DNA of 64,000 nucleotides from Glycomyces niveus. Its GTDB lineage: Bacteria; Actinomycetota; Actinomycetes; Mycobacteriales; Micromonosporaceae. The DNA lies in the NCBI RefSeq assembly GCF_017592475.1, contig NZ_JAGFNP010000013.1:112278-176277 (forward strand), written 5' to 3'. The notes beneath the pieces are model-generated. The model did no database searches, was not told where the DNA came from, and saw nothing but the letters and a program-made list of their open reading frames with translations. The position numbers and the translations under genes were made by a program. Below, in pieces: positions 51,390-59,312 of the stretch; the stretch's first letter is position 1, and each line of letters opens with the position of its first letter.

Positions 51390-52109
51390 ATGAACCTCAA
51401 CACCGAGACCTTCGGTCCCATCCGCCGACTCCTCGCCATCGGCGGCGTCGCCCTCGCGGGCAGCGTCGCCCTCTCCGGCTGCGGCATCCTCGAAGACGCC
51501 GCCTCCGACAGCGCGACCGACAACGAGGTCAGCAACGAGCAGGTCGACGCCGTGGCGGACGCCAAGGCCGGCGACTGCCTCCCCGAAGAGATGATCAGCG
51601 CCGACCCGTCGATCTTCGCCGTCGAGTGCTCCGACCCGACCGCGTTCTGGACCATCACCCAGATCGAGGCCGACCCGGGTCTCACCGCCACGGCCGACGG
51701 CTCCGGCGTCGAGGACCCCCAGGCGATCTTCGACCTCTGCGGCGAGACCGTCGGTGCGCAGGTCCCGGGCGCGACCTGGACCGACTGGAGCATGATCTAC
51801 GACCAGACCACGTACGCCGTGGACTACGTCTTCTGCGTCGAGGCCAACGGCGTGCCCAGCTCTGAGGGCGTCACCCCGACCGTGCCCGCCAACGCCGGCG
51901 AGTGCACCCTCACCGCCACCACCCAGTGGAACTTCGGCACCATCGACTGCGCCGCGGGCGACGCCGTGATCACCTCCGTGATCGACATCCCGCAGGCCGA
52001 GTGGGAGACCGCCGACGTCGACGCCCTCGCCGCCGAGTGCACCGGTTCGTCGTACTACCCGGCCGAGGACCAGTTCGGCCGCACCGCTTCGGTCTTCTGC
52101 CTCGAGTAG
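51390..52109 (+). CDS. Small lipoprotein, unknown function (2)
   Basis: 239 residues from ATG 51390; the frame to 51309 lacks a site. Lipobox ALSGC (Cys about 27), a short acidic linker, then two similar halves each with a Cys-Leu/Thr start and Cys near the end (AGDCLPEE ... VFCVEA; AGECTLTA ... SVFCLE). This looks like a tandem repeat of one ~90-residue disulfide domain. Such septum-formation-like (DUF4190/DUF-type) lipoprotein domains are frequent in actinobacteria. Function unknown. A terminator follows. Confidence 0.78.
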   Translation: MNLNTETFGPIRRLLAIGGVALAGSVALSGCGILEDAASDSATDNEVSNEQVDAVADAKAGDCLPEEMISADPSIFAVECSDPTAFWTITQIEADPGLTATADGSGVEDPQAIFDLCGETVGAQVPGATWTDWSMIYDQTTYAVDYVFCVEANGVPSSEGVTPTVPANAGECTLTATTQWNFGTIDCAAGDAVITSVIDIPQAEWETADVDALAAECTGSSYYPAEDQFGRTASVFCLE

Positions 52110-52147
52110 GACCCCCAGTGCGCTCCCGCAGCGCGCGACGCATGCCC

Positions 52148-52177
52148 AAGGCCCCGAGACTCGTCTCGGGGCCTTTT
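52148..52177 (+). terminator. Intrinsic terminator after lipoprotein 2
   Basis: AAGGCCCCGAGA (52148-52159) pairs with TCTCGGGGCCTT (52164-52175) over CTCG, followed by TT: a TTTT run at 52174-52177. It may also serve the convergent gene at 52201. Confidence 0.88.
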
Positions 52178-52200
52178 CGCTTGCGCTGCTTGAGGACGCG

Positions 52201-52902
52201 CTAGGGGATGAAGACGCAGTACTCGCGCAGGTGGTGCTCGAACGTCGGGCTGATCTCGATGACGAGCATGACTTCGCCGAGGCTGCCGAACGGGCCCGAC
52301 TGCGCGACCCAGTCCTGGATCTGCCGCGCGCTGCGCTCGGTCACGCCCGGCAGGGACATGAGGACCGACAGCGGGGCGTGGTTGAGGTCGACGAGGCCGC
52401 CGTCGTCGAACTGCCGCGGCAGGTCCGGGCGGCCGATGCCGAGCCGCTTGGCCAGCATCGGATCCGCCTCTGCGGTGCGGCGGGCCTGCTCGCGCAGCTT
52501 CCGCGCGCGGTCGACCACTTCGAGGCTCGAGAGGCGCGCCACCGGCACCTGCAGCCGCGCGGGCGGCGCCCACACGGCCGCGCGGATCACCAGCAGGTGC
52601 GCGGTGGAACCGAACGCGCACAACGCCATCGAGGTGGCGAACACCGTCAGCGCCCACGTCGGGATGGGGTCGGGCGAGCCGAACACGGCCGAGCAGCCGA
52701 TGGCGATCAGGACCGAGTGCGCGACGAGCGCCGCCAGCGTCAGGTTGTCGCGGCGCCTGCCGAGCGCCAGGCCGAACATGATCGGTGCGGCGTACCCGCA
52801 GGTGAGCAGCGGCGCGAACGCCCAGAGATAGGAACCGATGAGAGCGAGGCGGCGGGTCTTGACGTTGTCGGCGGGCGGGGCGTAGGGACCGAGGGCGGTC
52901 AT
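52201..52902 (-). CDS. Membrane protein with C-terminal helix-hairpin-helix domain
   Basis: 233 residues from ATG 52902, overlapping the kinase stop by ATGA. Three hydrophobic segments (about 20-40, 48-68 and 75-95) lead to a charged linker (VVDRARKLREQARRTAE) and a ComEA-like HhH module: DLNHAPLSVLMSLPGVTERSARQIQDW (two hairpins) ending CVFIP. HhH domains usually bind DNA backbone non-specifically. It is translationally coupled to a Ser/Thr kinase and so may be its substrate or partner. Here the HhH would be cytosolic unless topology is inverted. Confidence 0.8.
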   Translation of the reverse strand: MTALGPYAPPADNVKTRRLALIGSYLWAFAPLLTCGYAAPIMFGLALGRRRDNLTLAALVAHSVLIAIGCSAVFGSPDPIPTWALTVFATSMALCAFGSTAHLLVIRAAVWAPPARLQVPVARLSSLEVVDRARKLREQARRTAEADPMLAKRLGIGRPDLPRQFDDGGLVDLNHAPLSVLMSLPGVTERSARQIQDWVAQSGPFGSLGEVMLVIEISPTFEHHLREYCVFIP

Positions 52903-54359
52903 CGCGGAGGACTCCCAGGCGAGGCGGGGGGCGGCACCGGCCATGCGGGGCCCGCCAGGGGCCCGGCCGAAAGGCCCTGGGGCGGAGCGGACCAAGTCCG
53001 CAGCAGCCGTTGGGCTTCGATGGTATCGGCATCGGCGGGGCCGAGCGCCGCGGCCATCTCATGAACCACAGTGGTCAACTCCCGGTGCGCCTCCGGGCCG
53101 CGGCCCAGCACCGCGAGCAGGTCCGCCGCCACCCGCCGCGACCGCAGCGTGGACCGCGCCCGCTCGCCCTCCAAGCGCCGCTGGCGTTCGATGACGCTCG
53201 TCAGACCGGTGAGCGCGCTCGCCGCGTTCCCCAGGGCCGCAAGGCATTGCGCCGCACGCATCTGGCAGTGCAGGGCCAGTGCGGGGTCGGGGGTCTCGAA
53301 GTCCTTGGCGAGGGACCGGAACGCGCTGAGCGCGCCGTTGTAGTCGCCCATCCCGAAGGCCCGGTCGGCGTCGGCGATGCGCTCGCGCCGGTCCGGTGCG
53401 GCCGGGGCGGGGCCGCGCGCGGCGGCGACGGCGGCGACACGGGCGGGCGCGAGCGGGGCGCGGAACGGCCAGGTCGGGTCGCCGCAGTCGTGCGCGGGCG
53501 CGCCGGAGGCGGGTGCGTCGGCGAGGAGCGCGGCGAGGCGGAGGTGGACGGTGGCGGCGTCGGAGCCGCGCTCGGCGGGTTCCTTGGACAGGAGGCGGGA
53601 GACGAGGCCGTCGAGTTCGGCCGGCAGGTCGGGGCGGCGGCGGCGCACGGGGTCGGGGAGTTCCTTGAGGTGCGCGGTCTGGACTTCGTAGGCGGAGCCG
53701 CGGTCGGCGAAGAGGCGTTCGCCGGTGGCCATCTCGTAGAGGAGCGCGCCGAGGGCGTAGAGGTCTGCGGCGGGTCCGGCGGGCTGGGCGCGGATCTGCT
53801 CGGGCGCCATGTAATTGAGGGTGCCGGGCTTGTCGCCGGTCATGGTGAGGCGGGAGGCGTCGGGTTCGAGGACGGCGGCGATGCCGAAGTCGACGACGTG
53901 GACGAGGCCTTCGGGGCCGACGATGATGTTGGCGGGCTTGAGGTCGCGGTGGACGACCTGCCGGGCGTGGGCGGCGGCGAGGACGGAGGCGAGCTGGGCG
54001 CCGACGGCGAGGGTCCAGTCGCCGGGGAGGGCGCCGGTCTCGTCGAGGAGGTCGCGGAGGTTGAGGCCGGGGAGGTAGGCCATGACGAGGTAGAGCTCGC
54101 CGGAGTCCTCGTCGAGGCCGGCGTCGAAGATGGCGGGCACGCCGGGGTGCTGGATCTGGGCCGTGACGCGGGCTTCGCGGCGGAAGCGGGCGGCGGCCTC
54201 GTGCTTCTGGGGTCCGTCGAGGAGGTCGGGTCTGACCACTTTGACGGCGACCTCGCGTTCGAGGTGGAGGTCGAGGCCCTGCCAGACGCGGCCCATGCCG
54301 CCGGCGCCGACGGGCCGGACGAGCCGGTACCGGCCGCCGAAGACCTGGGGAGTGCTCAC
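52899..54359 (-). CDS. Hanks-type Ser/Thr protein kinase with C-terminal TPR-like region
   Basis: 486 residues from GTG 54359. Kinase domain about 10-270: glycine loop GAGGMGRV (18-25), Lys40, HRDLKPANI (Asp139), DFG (157-159) and APE (185-187), so it should be active. There is no transmembrane helix or PASTA domain. Residues about 330-450 hold helical repeats (ADRAFGMGDYNGALSAFRSL...), followed by a Pro-rich end. It overlaps the HhH membrane protein gene by ATGA, implying a two-gene unit. Targets unknown. Confidence 0.9.
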   Translation of the reverse strand: MSTPQVFGGRYRLVRPVGAGGMGRVWQGLDLHLEREVAVKVVRPDLLDGPQKHEAAARFRREARVTAQIQHPGVPAIFDAGLDEDSGELYLVMAYLPGLNLRDLLDETGALPGDWTLAVGAQLASVLAAAHARQVVHRDLKPANIIVGPEGLVHVVDFGIAAVLEPDASRLTMTGDKPGTLNYMAPEQIRAQPAGPAADLYALGALLYEMATGERLFADRGSAYEVQTAHLKELPDPVRRRRPDLPAELDGLVSRLLSKEPAERGSDAATVHLRLAALLADAPASGAPAHDCGDPTWPFRAPLAPARVAAVAAARGPAPAAPDRRERIADADRAFGMGDYNGALSAFRSLAKDFETPDPALALHCQMRAAQCLAALGNAASALTGLTSVIERQRRLEGERARSTLRSRRVAADLLAVLGRGPEAHRELTTVVHEMAAALGPADADTIEAQRLLRTWSAPPQGLSAGPLAGPAWPVPPPASPGSPPR

Positions 54360-54394
54360 GGTACAAGCATGCCCGGCGGGCCGGGGCGGGCGGA

Positions 54395-54426
54395 GGCCGG
54401 ACCCTCGGGGAGGCGGGGGTCCGGCC
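54395..54426 (-). promoter_or_regulatory. Hairpin in the 5' leader of the kinase gene
   Basis: GGCCGGACCC (54395-54404) pairs perfectly with GGGTCCGGCC (54417-54426), 36 bases upstream of the GTG start on the minus strand. It could act as an mRNA leader structure or operator. Confidence 0.45.
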
Positions 54427-54658
54427 CGGCGGGGGCCGGGAGGACCCCTGTTGTAGACGCCGTCCGATGTGACCGGAGTTGCCCGCGGTTGCGGAGGGAT
54501 CGTGCCGATGCGGTCGGTTCGCTGTCGAACGGGCGTCGAACGAACGGAGCTACCCGTCGGTTCGTTTTGCCCCGGGAGACACATGCGACTCAGGGGCGGC
54601 GGGAGTGAAACACCTGCGTAACACGTAGATAGAACCTTGAATATTTCCCCTTCCCGCG

Positions 54659-54688
54659 TTGACTCGGGGCTGTGGTGGACGCTACAGT
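54659..54688 (+). promoter_or_regulatory. Sigma70-type promoter of the DUF4272 gene
   Basis: TTGACT (54659-54664), an 18-base spacer, then TACAGT (54683-54688); about 65 bases later comes the start codon. Both hexamers match the consensus at most positions. Confidence 0.65.
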
Positions 54689-54759
54689 TCTTCACAATCA
54701 CCCTTCCTAGTGAACGCGCACTCACCCCTCGGGTGAACCCCAAAGTGGTAGGGAGCCCT

Positions 54760-55425
54760 ATGCCGACGGCGATCTCAGACCAGCGAAGCGTTCGACTGCG
54801 CACAGTGGACGGACTCAACGCGCTCGGCATACCCGCGCCCCCGCAGCAGTTCCCCCTCCCCTTCCCCGCCGGCCAGCTCCCGCGCCTGCGCCCCCGCGGC
54901 CACGTGGAGGCCCGCGCCGCGATCCTCAACATCGTCCAGGCCCGCGTCTTCGACATGCCCGAGGAGCTGGCGATGCGCTGGCTGCTCGACGCCCACGTCC
55001 TCGACCACCTCTCCCCGGACGAGTGGGGGTTCATCGCCTGCGGCCGCGGCGACCGCGAGCGCTACGCCGACCAGCTCGAGAGCCTGTACACGGTCTCGTG
55101 GCTGCTGGGCCTGGTCGACCACCTCGACCCGGCGGTGCCGTGCAGCGAGGAGCTGCCCGAGCTCCTGCCGGACCTGCGCCGCCCGGAGTCCTTCGGGTCG
55201 TGGCGGGACCGCCAGCTGACGCCGACGCGCGACCCGGCCGTGATCGCCGAGATGCTCGACCTCTACTACTGCCTCGACTGGGTGTGCGACCAGGCGCGCC
55301 GCGCCGGACAGGCCCCGCCGCGCGGCGTGGACGACAACCTGGTGTGGCACCGCCGCTGGGCGCTCGAGTGGGCCGTGGTCTTCGCCGACGAGCGGCCCGT
55401 CCACTGGGACGAAGTCCGGCTGTGA
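54760..55425 (+). CDS. DUF4272-family protein
   Basis: 221 residues from ATG 54760, with AGGGAG five bases upstream; the frame to 54637 is leader. SDQRSVRLRTVDGLNALGIPAPPQQFPLPF and RAAILNIVQARVFDMPEELAMRWL match the pattern of DUF4272 proteins, as do LYTVSWLLGLVDHLDP and ending WAVVFADERPVHWDEV. The function of the family is unknown; it is cytosolic and often near regulatory genes. It precedes add by 36 bases but add seems to have its own promoter. Confidence 0.82.
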   Translation: MPTAISDQRSVRLRTVDGLNALGIPAPPQQFPLPFPAGQLPRLRPRGHVEARAAILNIVQARVFDMPEELAMRWLLDAHVLDHLSPDEWGFIACGRGDRERYADQLESLYTVSWLLGLVDHLDPAVPCSEELPELLPDLRRPESFGSWRDRQLTPTRDPAVIAEMLDLYYCLDWVCDQARRAGQAPPRGVDDNLVWHRRWALEWAVVFADERPVHWDEVRL

Positions 55426-55449
55426 GGCAAACCCGCGTAAGCGGCTGAC

Positions 55450-55461
55450 TATATTCATGGG
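55450..55461 (+). promoter_or_regulatory. Putative -10 element of add, leaderless layout
   Basis: TATATT (55450-55455) is the most AT-rich hexamer around and ends six bases before the ATG at 55462. That spacing places the transcription start on or at the ATG, and there is no ribosome site. Confidence 0.5.
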
Positions 55462-56565
55462 ATGAATTTCACGGCTTCGAACGTTCCCACCCATGACCAG
55501 CTCCGCGCTGCCCCCAAGGTCGTGCTCCACGAGCACCTCGACGGCGGCCTGCGCCCGCAGACGCTCATCGAGATCGCCGACGCGATCGGCCACACCCTGC
55601 CCACGACCGACCCCAAGGCGCTCGCGGACTGGTTCTACGACGCCGCCAACTCCGGCACGCTGGAGCGCTACCTGGAGACCTTCGCGCACACGGTCGCCGT
55701 GATGCAGACGGCCGACCACTGCTACCGCATCGCCGCCGAGGCCGCCCAGGACCTCGCCGCCGACGGCGTCGTCTACGCCGAACTGCGCTACGCGCCCGAG
55801 CAGCAGCTCCTCGGCGGCATGAGCCTCAGCGAGGTCGTCGAGGCCACCCTCGCGGGCTTCGAGGCGGGCGAGCGCCTCGCCGCGGACTTCGGTCACCGGA
55901 TCAAAGTCCGCACGCTGCTGTGCGGCATGCGGCACACCGACCGCGCCCTCGAGATCGCGAAGCTCGCGGTCGAATTCCGCGACAAGGGCGTCGTGGGCTT
56001 CGACATCGCCGGCGGCGAGATCGGGAACCCGCCCGAACGGCACCTCGAAGCCTTCGAGTTCCTGCGCCGCGAGTCGATGCAGTTCACCATCCACGCCGGG
56101 GAGTCCGTCGGCGTCGAGTCGATCTGGGGTGCGGTCAACGTCTGCGGCGCCAGCCGGATCGGCCACGGCATCAAGATCATGGAGGACATCAAGTTCGGGA
56201 CCACGGACCAGCTGGGCCGGGTCGCCGAGTACCTGCGCGACCGGCGCATCGCCTTGGAAGTGGCCCCCTCGTCGAACCTCCAGACGGGCGGCGCCGGATC
56301 CATTGCCACGCACCCGATCAACGAGCTCTACCGGCTCGGGTTCAACGTCACCGTCAACAACGACAACCGCCTGATGAGCCGCACCCACACCTCCCGCGAG
56401 TTCGCGCTGCTCGTCGAGAACTTCGGATGGGACTGGTCGGATGTCCGGCGCTGCACGGAGAACGCCATGGAAGCCGCCTTCCTGCACTACCCCGACCGGG
56501 TGGCGATCCTCGACGAGGTGATCCGCCCCGCCTACGCCGCGCTGGAGTCCGTCCACCCTGAGTAA
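55462..56565 (+). CDS. add: Adenosine deaminase
   Basis: 367 residues; converts adenosine and deoxyadenosine to inosine. VVLHEHLDGGLRP (zinc His pair), the VAEVYAELRYAP-like strand, HAGESVGVESIWGA (catalytic Glu region), RIGHGIKI (zinc His), and TVNNDNRLMSRTHTSREF in place of NTDDP, as usual in actinobacterial enzymes. It is followed ten bases later by an amidohydrolase gene, and fits with the nucleoside uptake genes at 0.7-7.8 kb in purine salvage. Confidence 0.94.
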   Translation: MNFTASNVPTHDQLRAAPKVVLHEHLDGGLRPQTLIEIADAIGHTLPTTDPKALADWFYDAANSGTLERYLETFAHTVAVMQTADHCYRIAAEAAQDLAADGVVYAELRYAPEQQLLGGMSLSEVVEATLAGFEAGERLAADFGHRIKVRTLLCGMRHTDRALEIAKLAVEFRDKGVVGFDIAGGEIGNPPERHLEAFEFLRRESMQFTIHAGESVGVESIWGAVNVCGASRIGHGIKIMEDIKFGTTDQLGRVAEYLRDRRIALEVAPSSNLQTGGAGSIATHPINELYRLGFNVTVNNDNRLMSRTHTSREFALLVENFGWDWSDVRRCTENAMEAAFLHYPDRVAILDEVIRPAYAALESVHPE

Positions 56566-56575
56566 GCTCGGGTCC

Positions 56576-57814
56576 ATGCACGTATACACCGCTCCTGTCG
56601 TCGTCCCGGTCGCGGACGAGCCGATTCGCGAGGGCGCGGTCGGGGTCGACGACGGGCGGATCGCCTACGTTGGCCCCGCCGCGGACGCCCCCGAGGCCGA
56701 GTCGACCACCGCCTTCGACGGCGTCCTCACCCCCGGACTCGTCAACGCCCACACCCACTTGTGCTACTCCGCGTTCGCCGACATGTACGGCAACGAGAAG
56801 GAGTTCTTCGAGTGGATCCAGGACTTCGCGCGCCGCAACCCCGAGACCGCCGACGACGCCTGGAAGGCCTCCGTGCAGCTCGGCATCGACGAGTCGATCG
56901 CGCACGGCGTCACGGCCGTGGCCGACATCGTCACGCCCGCAGCCGGATTCGCGCCGCTCTTCGCCTCCGACCTGGCCGGGGTCGCCTACTGGGAGGCCTG
57001 CTTCATCGACGGCGGCGCCTGGGAGGCCCGCCGGGCCGCCTGGCGCGAGGTCGTCACCGACAGCCGCGCGGTCAACAACTCCGACATCGCGGTCGGCATC
57101 AGCCCGCACACGCTCTACACGATCGGCACCGAGGTCGGCAAGACCCTCGCGGAGCTCGCGCGGACCCTCGACATCCGCCTGCACCCGCACCTGGCCGAGA
57201 CCATGCACGAGGACATGTTCGTGCGCCGCGGCTCCGGCCCGTTCGCGTTCATGAACCGCCGCGCCGGCCTCGACCTCGAACTCGCCGACGGCGGCGCGGG
57301 GCACTCCCCGGCCGCGCAGATGGAGAAGGTCGGCTGGCTCGGCCCCGACTCCCATGTGGCGCACGGCGTCCACCTCGACAAGGCCGACCGCGAACTGCTG
57401 CGCACCCTCGGCACCGCGGTCGCGCTCTGCGCCCGCTCGAACGCGCGACTCGAGGCGGGCGAGCCGCCGGTCGCGGCCTACCGCGCCGAGGGCAACACGG
57501 TCGCGATCGGCACCGATTCGCGCGCTTCCAGCCCCGACCTCGACGTCGCCGCCGAATGGCCGCTGCTGCGCAAGCTCGCGCTGGCCCAGGGCGACGGCGG
57601 CGAGGGCCTCAACGAATGGCTGGTGCGGGCCGCCACCGAGGGCGGGGCGAAGGCCCTCGGCCGGGACGACATCGGCGCCATCAAGGTCGGCAACCGCGCC
57701 GACCTCGCGGTCTTCGACGTCGACACCGAGGGCGACCCGTATGCGGCGCTCGTCAACGGCGCGGCGGGGAAGTGCACCGCGACGGTCCTCAAGGGCGGTC
57801 TCATCCAGCGGTAG
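56576..57814 (+). CDS. Amidohydrolase-family deaminase (possible aminodeoxyfutalosine deaminase)
   Basis: 412 residues. Metal-site motifs of the ATZ/TRZ-type deaminases: VNAHTHLCYS (HxH), HLAETMHED (His and Glu), VAHGVHL (His) and IGTDSRASSPDLD (Asp). A C-terminal small beta-domain (IKVGNRADLAVFDVD) is normal. Substrates in the family include guanine-like, adenosine-like and futalosine compounds. Adjacency to add and to menG further on makes a role in purine deamination or futalosine-type menaquinone synthesis possible, but I cannot choose from motifs. It is probably co-transcribed with add. Confidence 0.82.
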   Translation: MHVYTAPVVVPVADEPIREGAVGVDDGRIAYVGPAADAPEAESTTAFDGVLTPGLVNAHTHLCYSAFADMYGNEKEFFEWIQDFARRNPETADDAWKASVQLGIDESIAHGVTAVADIVTPAAGFAPLFASDLAGVAYWEACFIDGGAWEARRAAWREVVTDSRAVNNSDIAVGISPHTLYTIGTEVGKTLAELARTLDIRLHPHLAETMHEDMFVRRGSGPFAFMNRRAGLDLELADGGAGHSPAAQMEKVGWLGPDSHVAHGVHLDKADRELLRTLGTAVALCARSNARLEAGEPPVAAYRAEGNTVAIGTDSRASSPDLDVAAEWPLLRKLALAQGDGGEGLNEWLVRAATEGGAKALGRDDIGAIKVGNRADLAVFDVDTEGDPYAALVNGAAGKCTATVLKGGLIQR

Positions 57815-57945
57815 ACGTTGAATAACGCTTCGATCTCGGCGCTTGTCGATCGGCCGCGGGTCCGCAATGCTGAATAGGGCCTGAACGAAGGCCGAACGAC
57901 TTCCATCACCGGAGAGGTCCGCCTCTCTGTGTATCCCCTGGAGAA

Positions 57946-57977
57946 GGCGGGGCGCGCATGCGCGCCCCGCCGTTTTT
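57946..57977 (+). terminator. Intrinsic terminator of add and amidohydrolase
   Basis: GGCGGGGCGCGC (57946-57957) pairs perfectly with GCGCGCCCCGCC (57960-57971) and is followed by GTTTTTCTTTTT. The strongest T-run terminator in the window. Confidence 0.93.
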
Positions 57978-58261
57978 CTTTTTCGACTGGCCGTTGCCGG
58001 ACACGGGGCTGCAAAACGGCGGAACCTGCGGTTTTCCGGCGAAGGCATACGAGTGCGTCGCTCCCTGTGACAACCGGCACCCCGTTGCTATCGGAAGGGT
58101 TACACGGGATAACGGTTCGGTTTCATAGATCGACATCACAGCCTGGATGCGTCAATGTGGTCGTGTAGCGCAGACCGCACTCGGGAGATCTCTCAGCGTC
58201 ATCCCAGCCGGGATCGAGGCCGGTCCGCTACTTCGAACCGAAGACGGCAAAGGAGGCGCCG

Positions 58262-58426
58262 ATGCACCGCTCACCCGAGCACACCGCCGCGTCTTCCGGT
58301 GCGCCCCAGGCGCTCCCGCCCGTCACCCGGGTTCCTTCCCCAGCTTCCCTTCCGGGCGAGCGTGCGGCCGTACCCTGCTCCCTCATGGCCGCTCGCGCCG
58401 CGTTACCCCGCGCGCGCCCGATATAA
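58262..58426 (+). CDS. Candidate small protein, 54 residues
   Basis: ATG 58262 to TAA 58424-58426, with AAAGGAGG at 58249-58256, the best ribosome site in the neighbourhood, five bases before the start. The product is Pro/Ala/Ser/Arg-rich, with one Cys, and matches no family. A TTA leucine codon at 58403-58405 is rare in this genome type and would make it dependent on the bldA tRNA. The frame lies inside a terminator-bounded unit. It may also be a leader ORF for menG. Confidence 0.4.
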   Translation: MHRSPEHTAASSGAPQALPPVTRVPSPASLPGERAAVPCSLMAARAALPRARPI

Positions 58427-58433
58427 CCCCTTG

Positions 58434-58473
58434 ATCCGCCGGGGCCCACACCGACAGGGCTCCGGCGGATTTT
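58434..58473 (+). terminator. Intrinsic terminator just upstream of menG
   Basis: ATCCGCCGGGGCCC (58434-58447) pairs with GGGCTCCGGCGGAT (58457-58470; one G-T pair) over ACACCGACA, followed by TTTT (58470-58473) and another TTTT at 58477-58480. It ends only about 20 bases before the menG start. Confidence 0.88.
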
Positions 58474-58500
58474 CTGTTTTCCGTGTGCAAGGCTGTGCGA

Positions 58501-59196
58501 GTGATCGAGGCGAACGAAGCGAATACCCCGCGTAAAGAACCCGGCCGCATCGCGGCGATGTTCGACCGGGTCGCGCCGGGCTACGACCGCACCAACACCG
58601 TGATGGTCGCCGGGCAGGACAAGCGGTGGCGCAAGGCCGTCCGCGAGGCCCTGAGCCTCCAGCCGGGCGAGCGCTGCCTCGACCTCGGCGCGGGCACCGG
58701 CGTCTCCACCGCCGAGCTCGCCAAGTCAGGCGCCGACGTCATCGGCGTCGACTTCTCCCTGGAGATGCTGAAGCACCACCAGGACCGCCAGGTGCCGCTC
58801 GTGAACGCCGACGCGCTGCGCCTGCCGTTCGCCGACGACGCCTTCAACGCCGTCACCGGGTCCTTCTTCATCCGCAACGTCGTCGACCTCGACGCCTGCC
58901 TCACCGAGATCCGCCGCGTCCTCGCCCCCGGCGGGCGCATGGTCCTGTGCGAGGTCTCCCGGCCGGTCTGGAAGCCCTACCGCAAGGCCCACGGCGTCTT
59001 CGTCAAGCACGTCCTGCCGAAGGTCGCCTCCCGCGTCGCCTCCGACCCCGAGGCCTACAAGTACCTCTCCGAGTCGACGATGGCCTGGCCCGACCAGGCC
59101 GCGTTCGCCGACCGCATCGTGAAGGCCGGCTTCCGGAAGGTCGCCTGGCGCAACCTCGCCGGCGGCGCGGTCGCCATGCATCGCGGCTTCAAATAG
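58501..59196 (+). CDS. menG: Demethylmenaquinone methyltransferase
   Basis: 231 residues. GTG 58501 fits AAGG at 58489-58492; earlier in-frame GTG codons at 58483 and 58495 are possible. IAAMFDRVAPGYDRTNTVMVAGQDKRWRKA is the MenG/UbiE N-terminus, CLDLGAGTGVSTAELA is SAM motif I, and SFFIRNVVDLDACLTEIRRVLAPGGR the post-motif. It adds the last methyl group of menaquinone at the membrane, using SAM. The gene starts right behind a terminator, so it must have its own promoter overlapping that hairpin or depend on readthrough. Confidence 0.92.
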   Translation: MIEANEANTPRKEPGRIAAMFDRVAPGYDRTNTVMVAGQDKRWRKAVREALSLQPGERCLDLGAGTGVSTAELAKSGADVIGVDFSLEMLKHHQDRQVPLVNADALRLPFADDAFNAVTGSFFIRNVVDLDACLTEIRRVLAPGGRMVLCEVSRPVWKPYRKAHGVFVKHVLPKVASRVASDPEAYKYLSESTMAWPDQAAFADRIVKAGFRKVAWRNLAGGAVAMHRGFK

Positions 59197-59312
59197 AGGA
59201 GCGCCGCCCGGCCGCTTGGTGGGTGCGGCGCGGACGGCGCGTGCGGGCGGGGATGTATGACGATCACCTGCCCGCAGCTTGCGAGCCCGCCCCGTGGTCG
59301 GGCCCCACAGCT

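Larger units (their letters stand above)
54360..54759. other. Divergent promoter region between the kinase and DUF4272 genes
   Basis: 400 bases without a convincing gene. The left part has a hairpin (54395-54426) within the kinase leader. The right part is less GC-rich and carries a good promoter at 54659-54688. Confidence 0.6.
57815..58500. other. Non-coding region with two strong terminators and a candidate small ORF
   Basis: 686 bases. The left terminator at 57946-57977 ends the add transcript, and the right one at 58434-58473 precedes menG. Between them (57983-58433) is an AT-mixed stretch with a possible small gene at 58262-58426. Before the left terminator a GAGAGG/CCTCTC hairpin is present near 57911-57926. 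I find no known riboswitch signature. Confidence 0.6.

Noticed and set aside
57983..58433. Known riboswitch or 6S/SRP RNA before menG
   Set aside because: I could not match the conserved cores of the cobalamin, SAM, c-di-AMP, glycine or SRP classes by eye.
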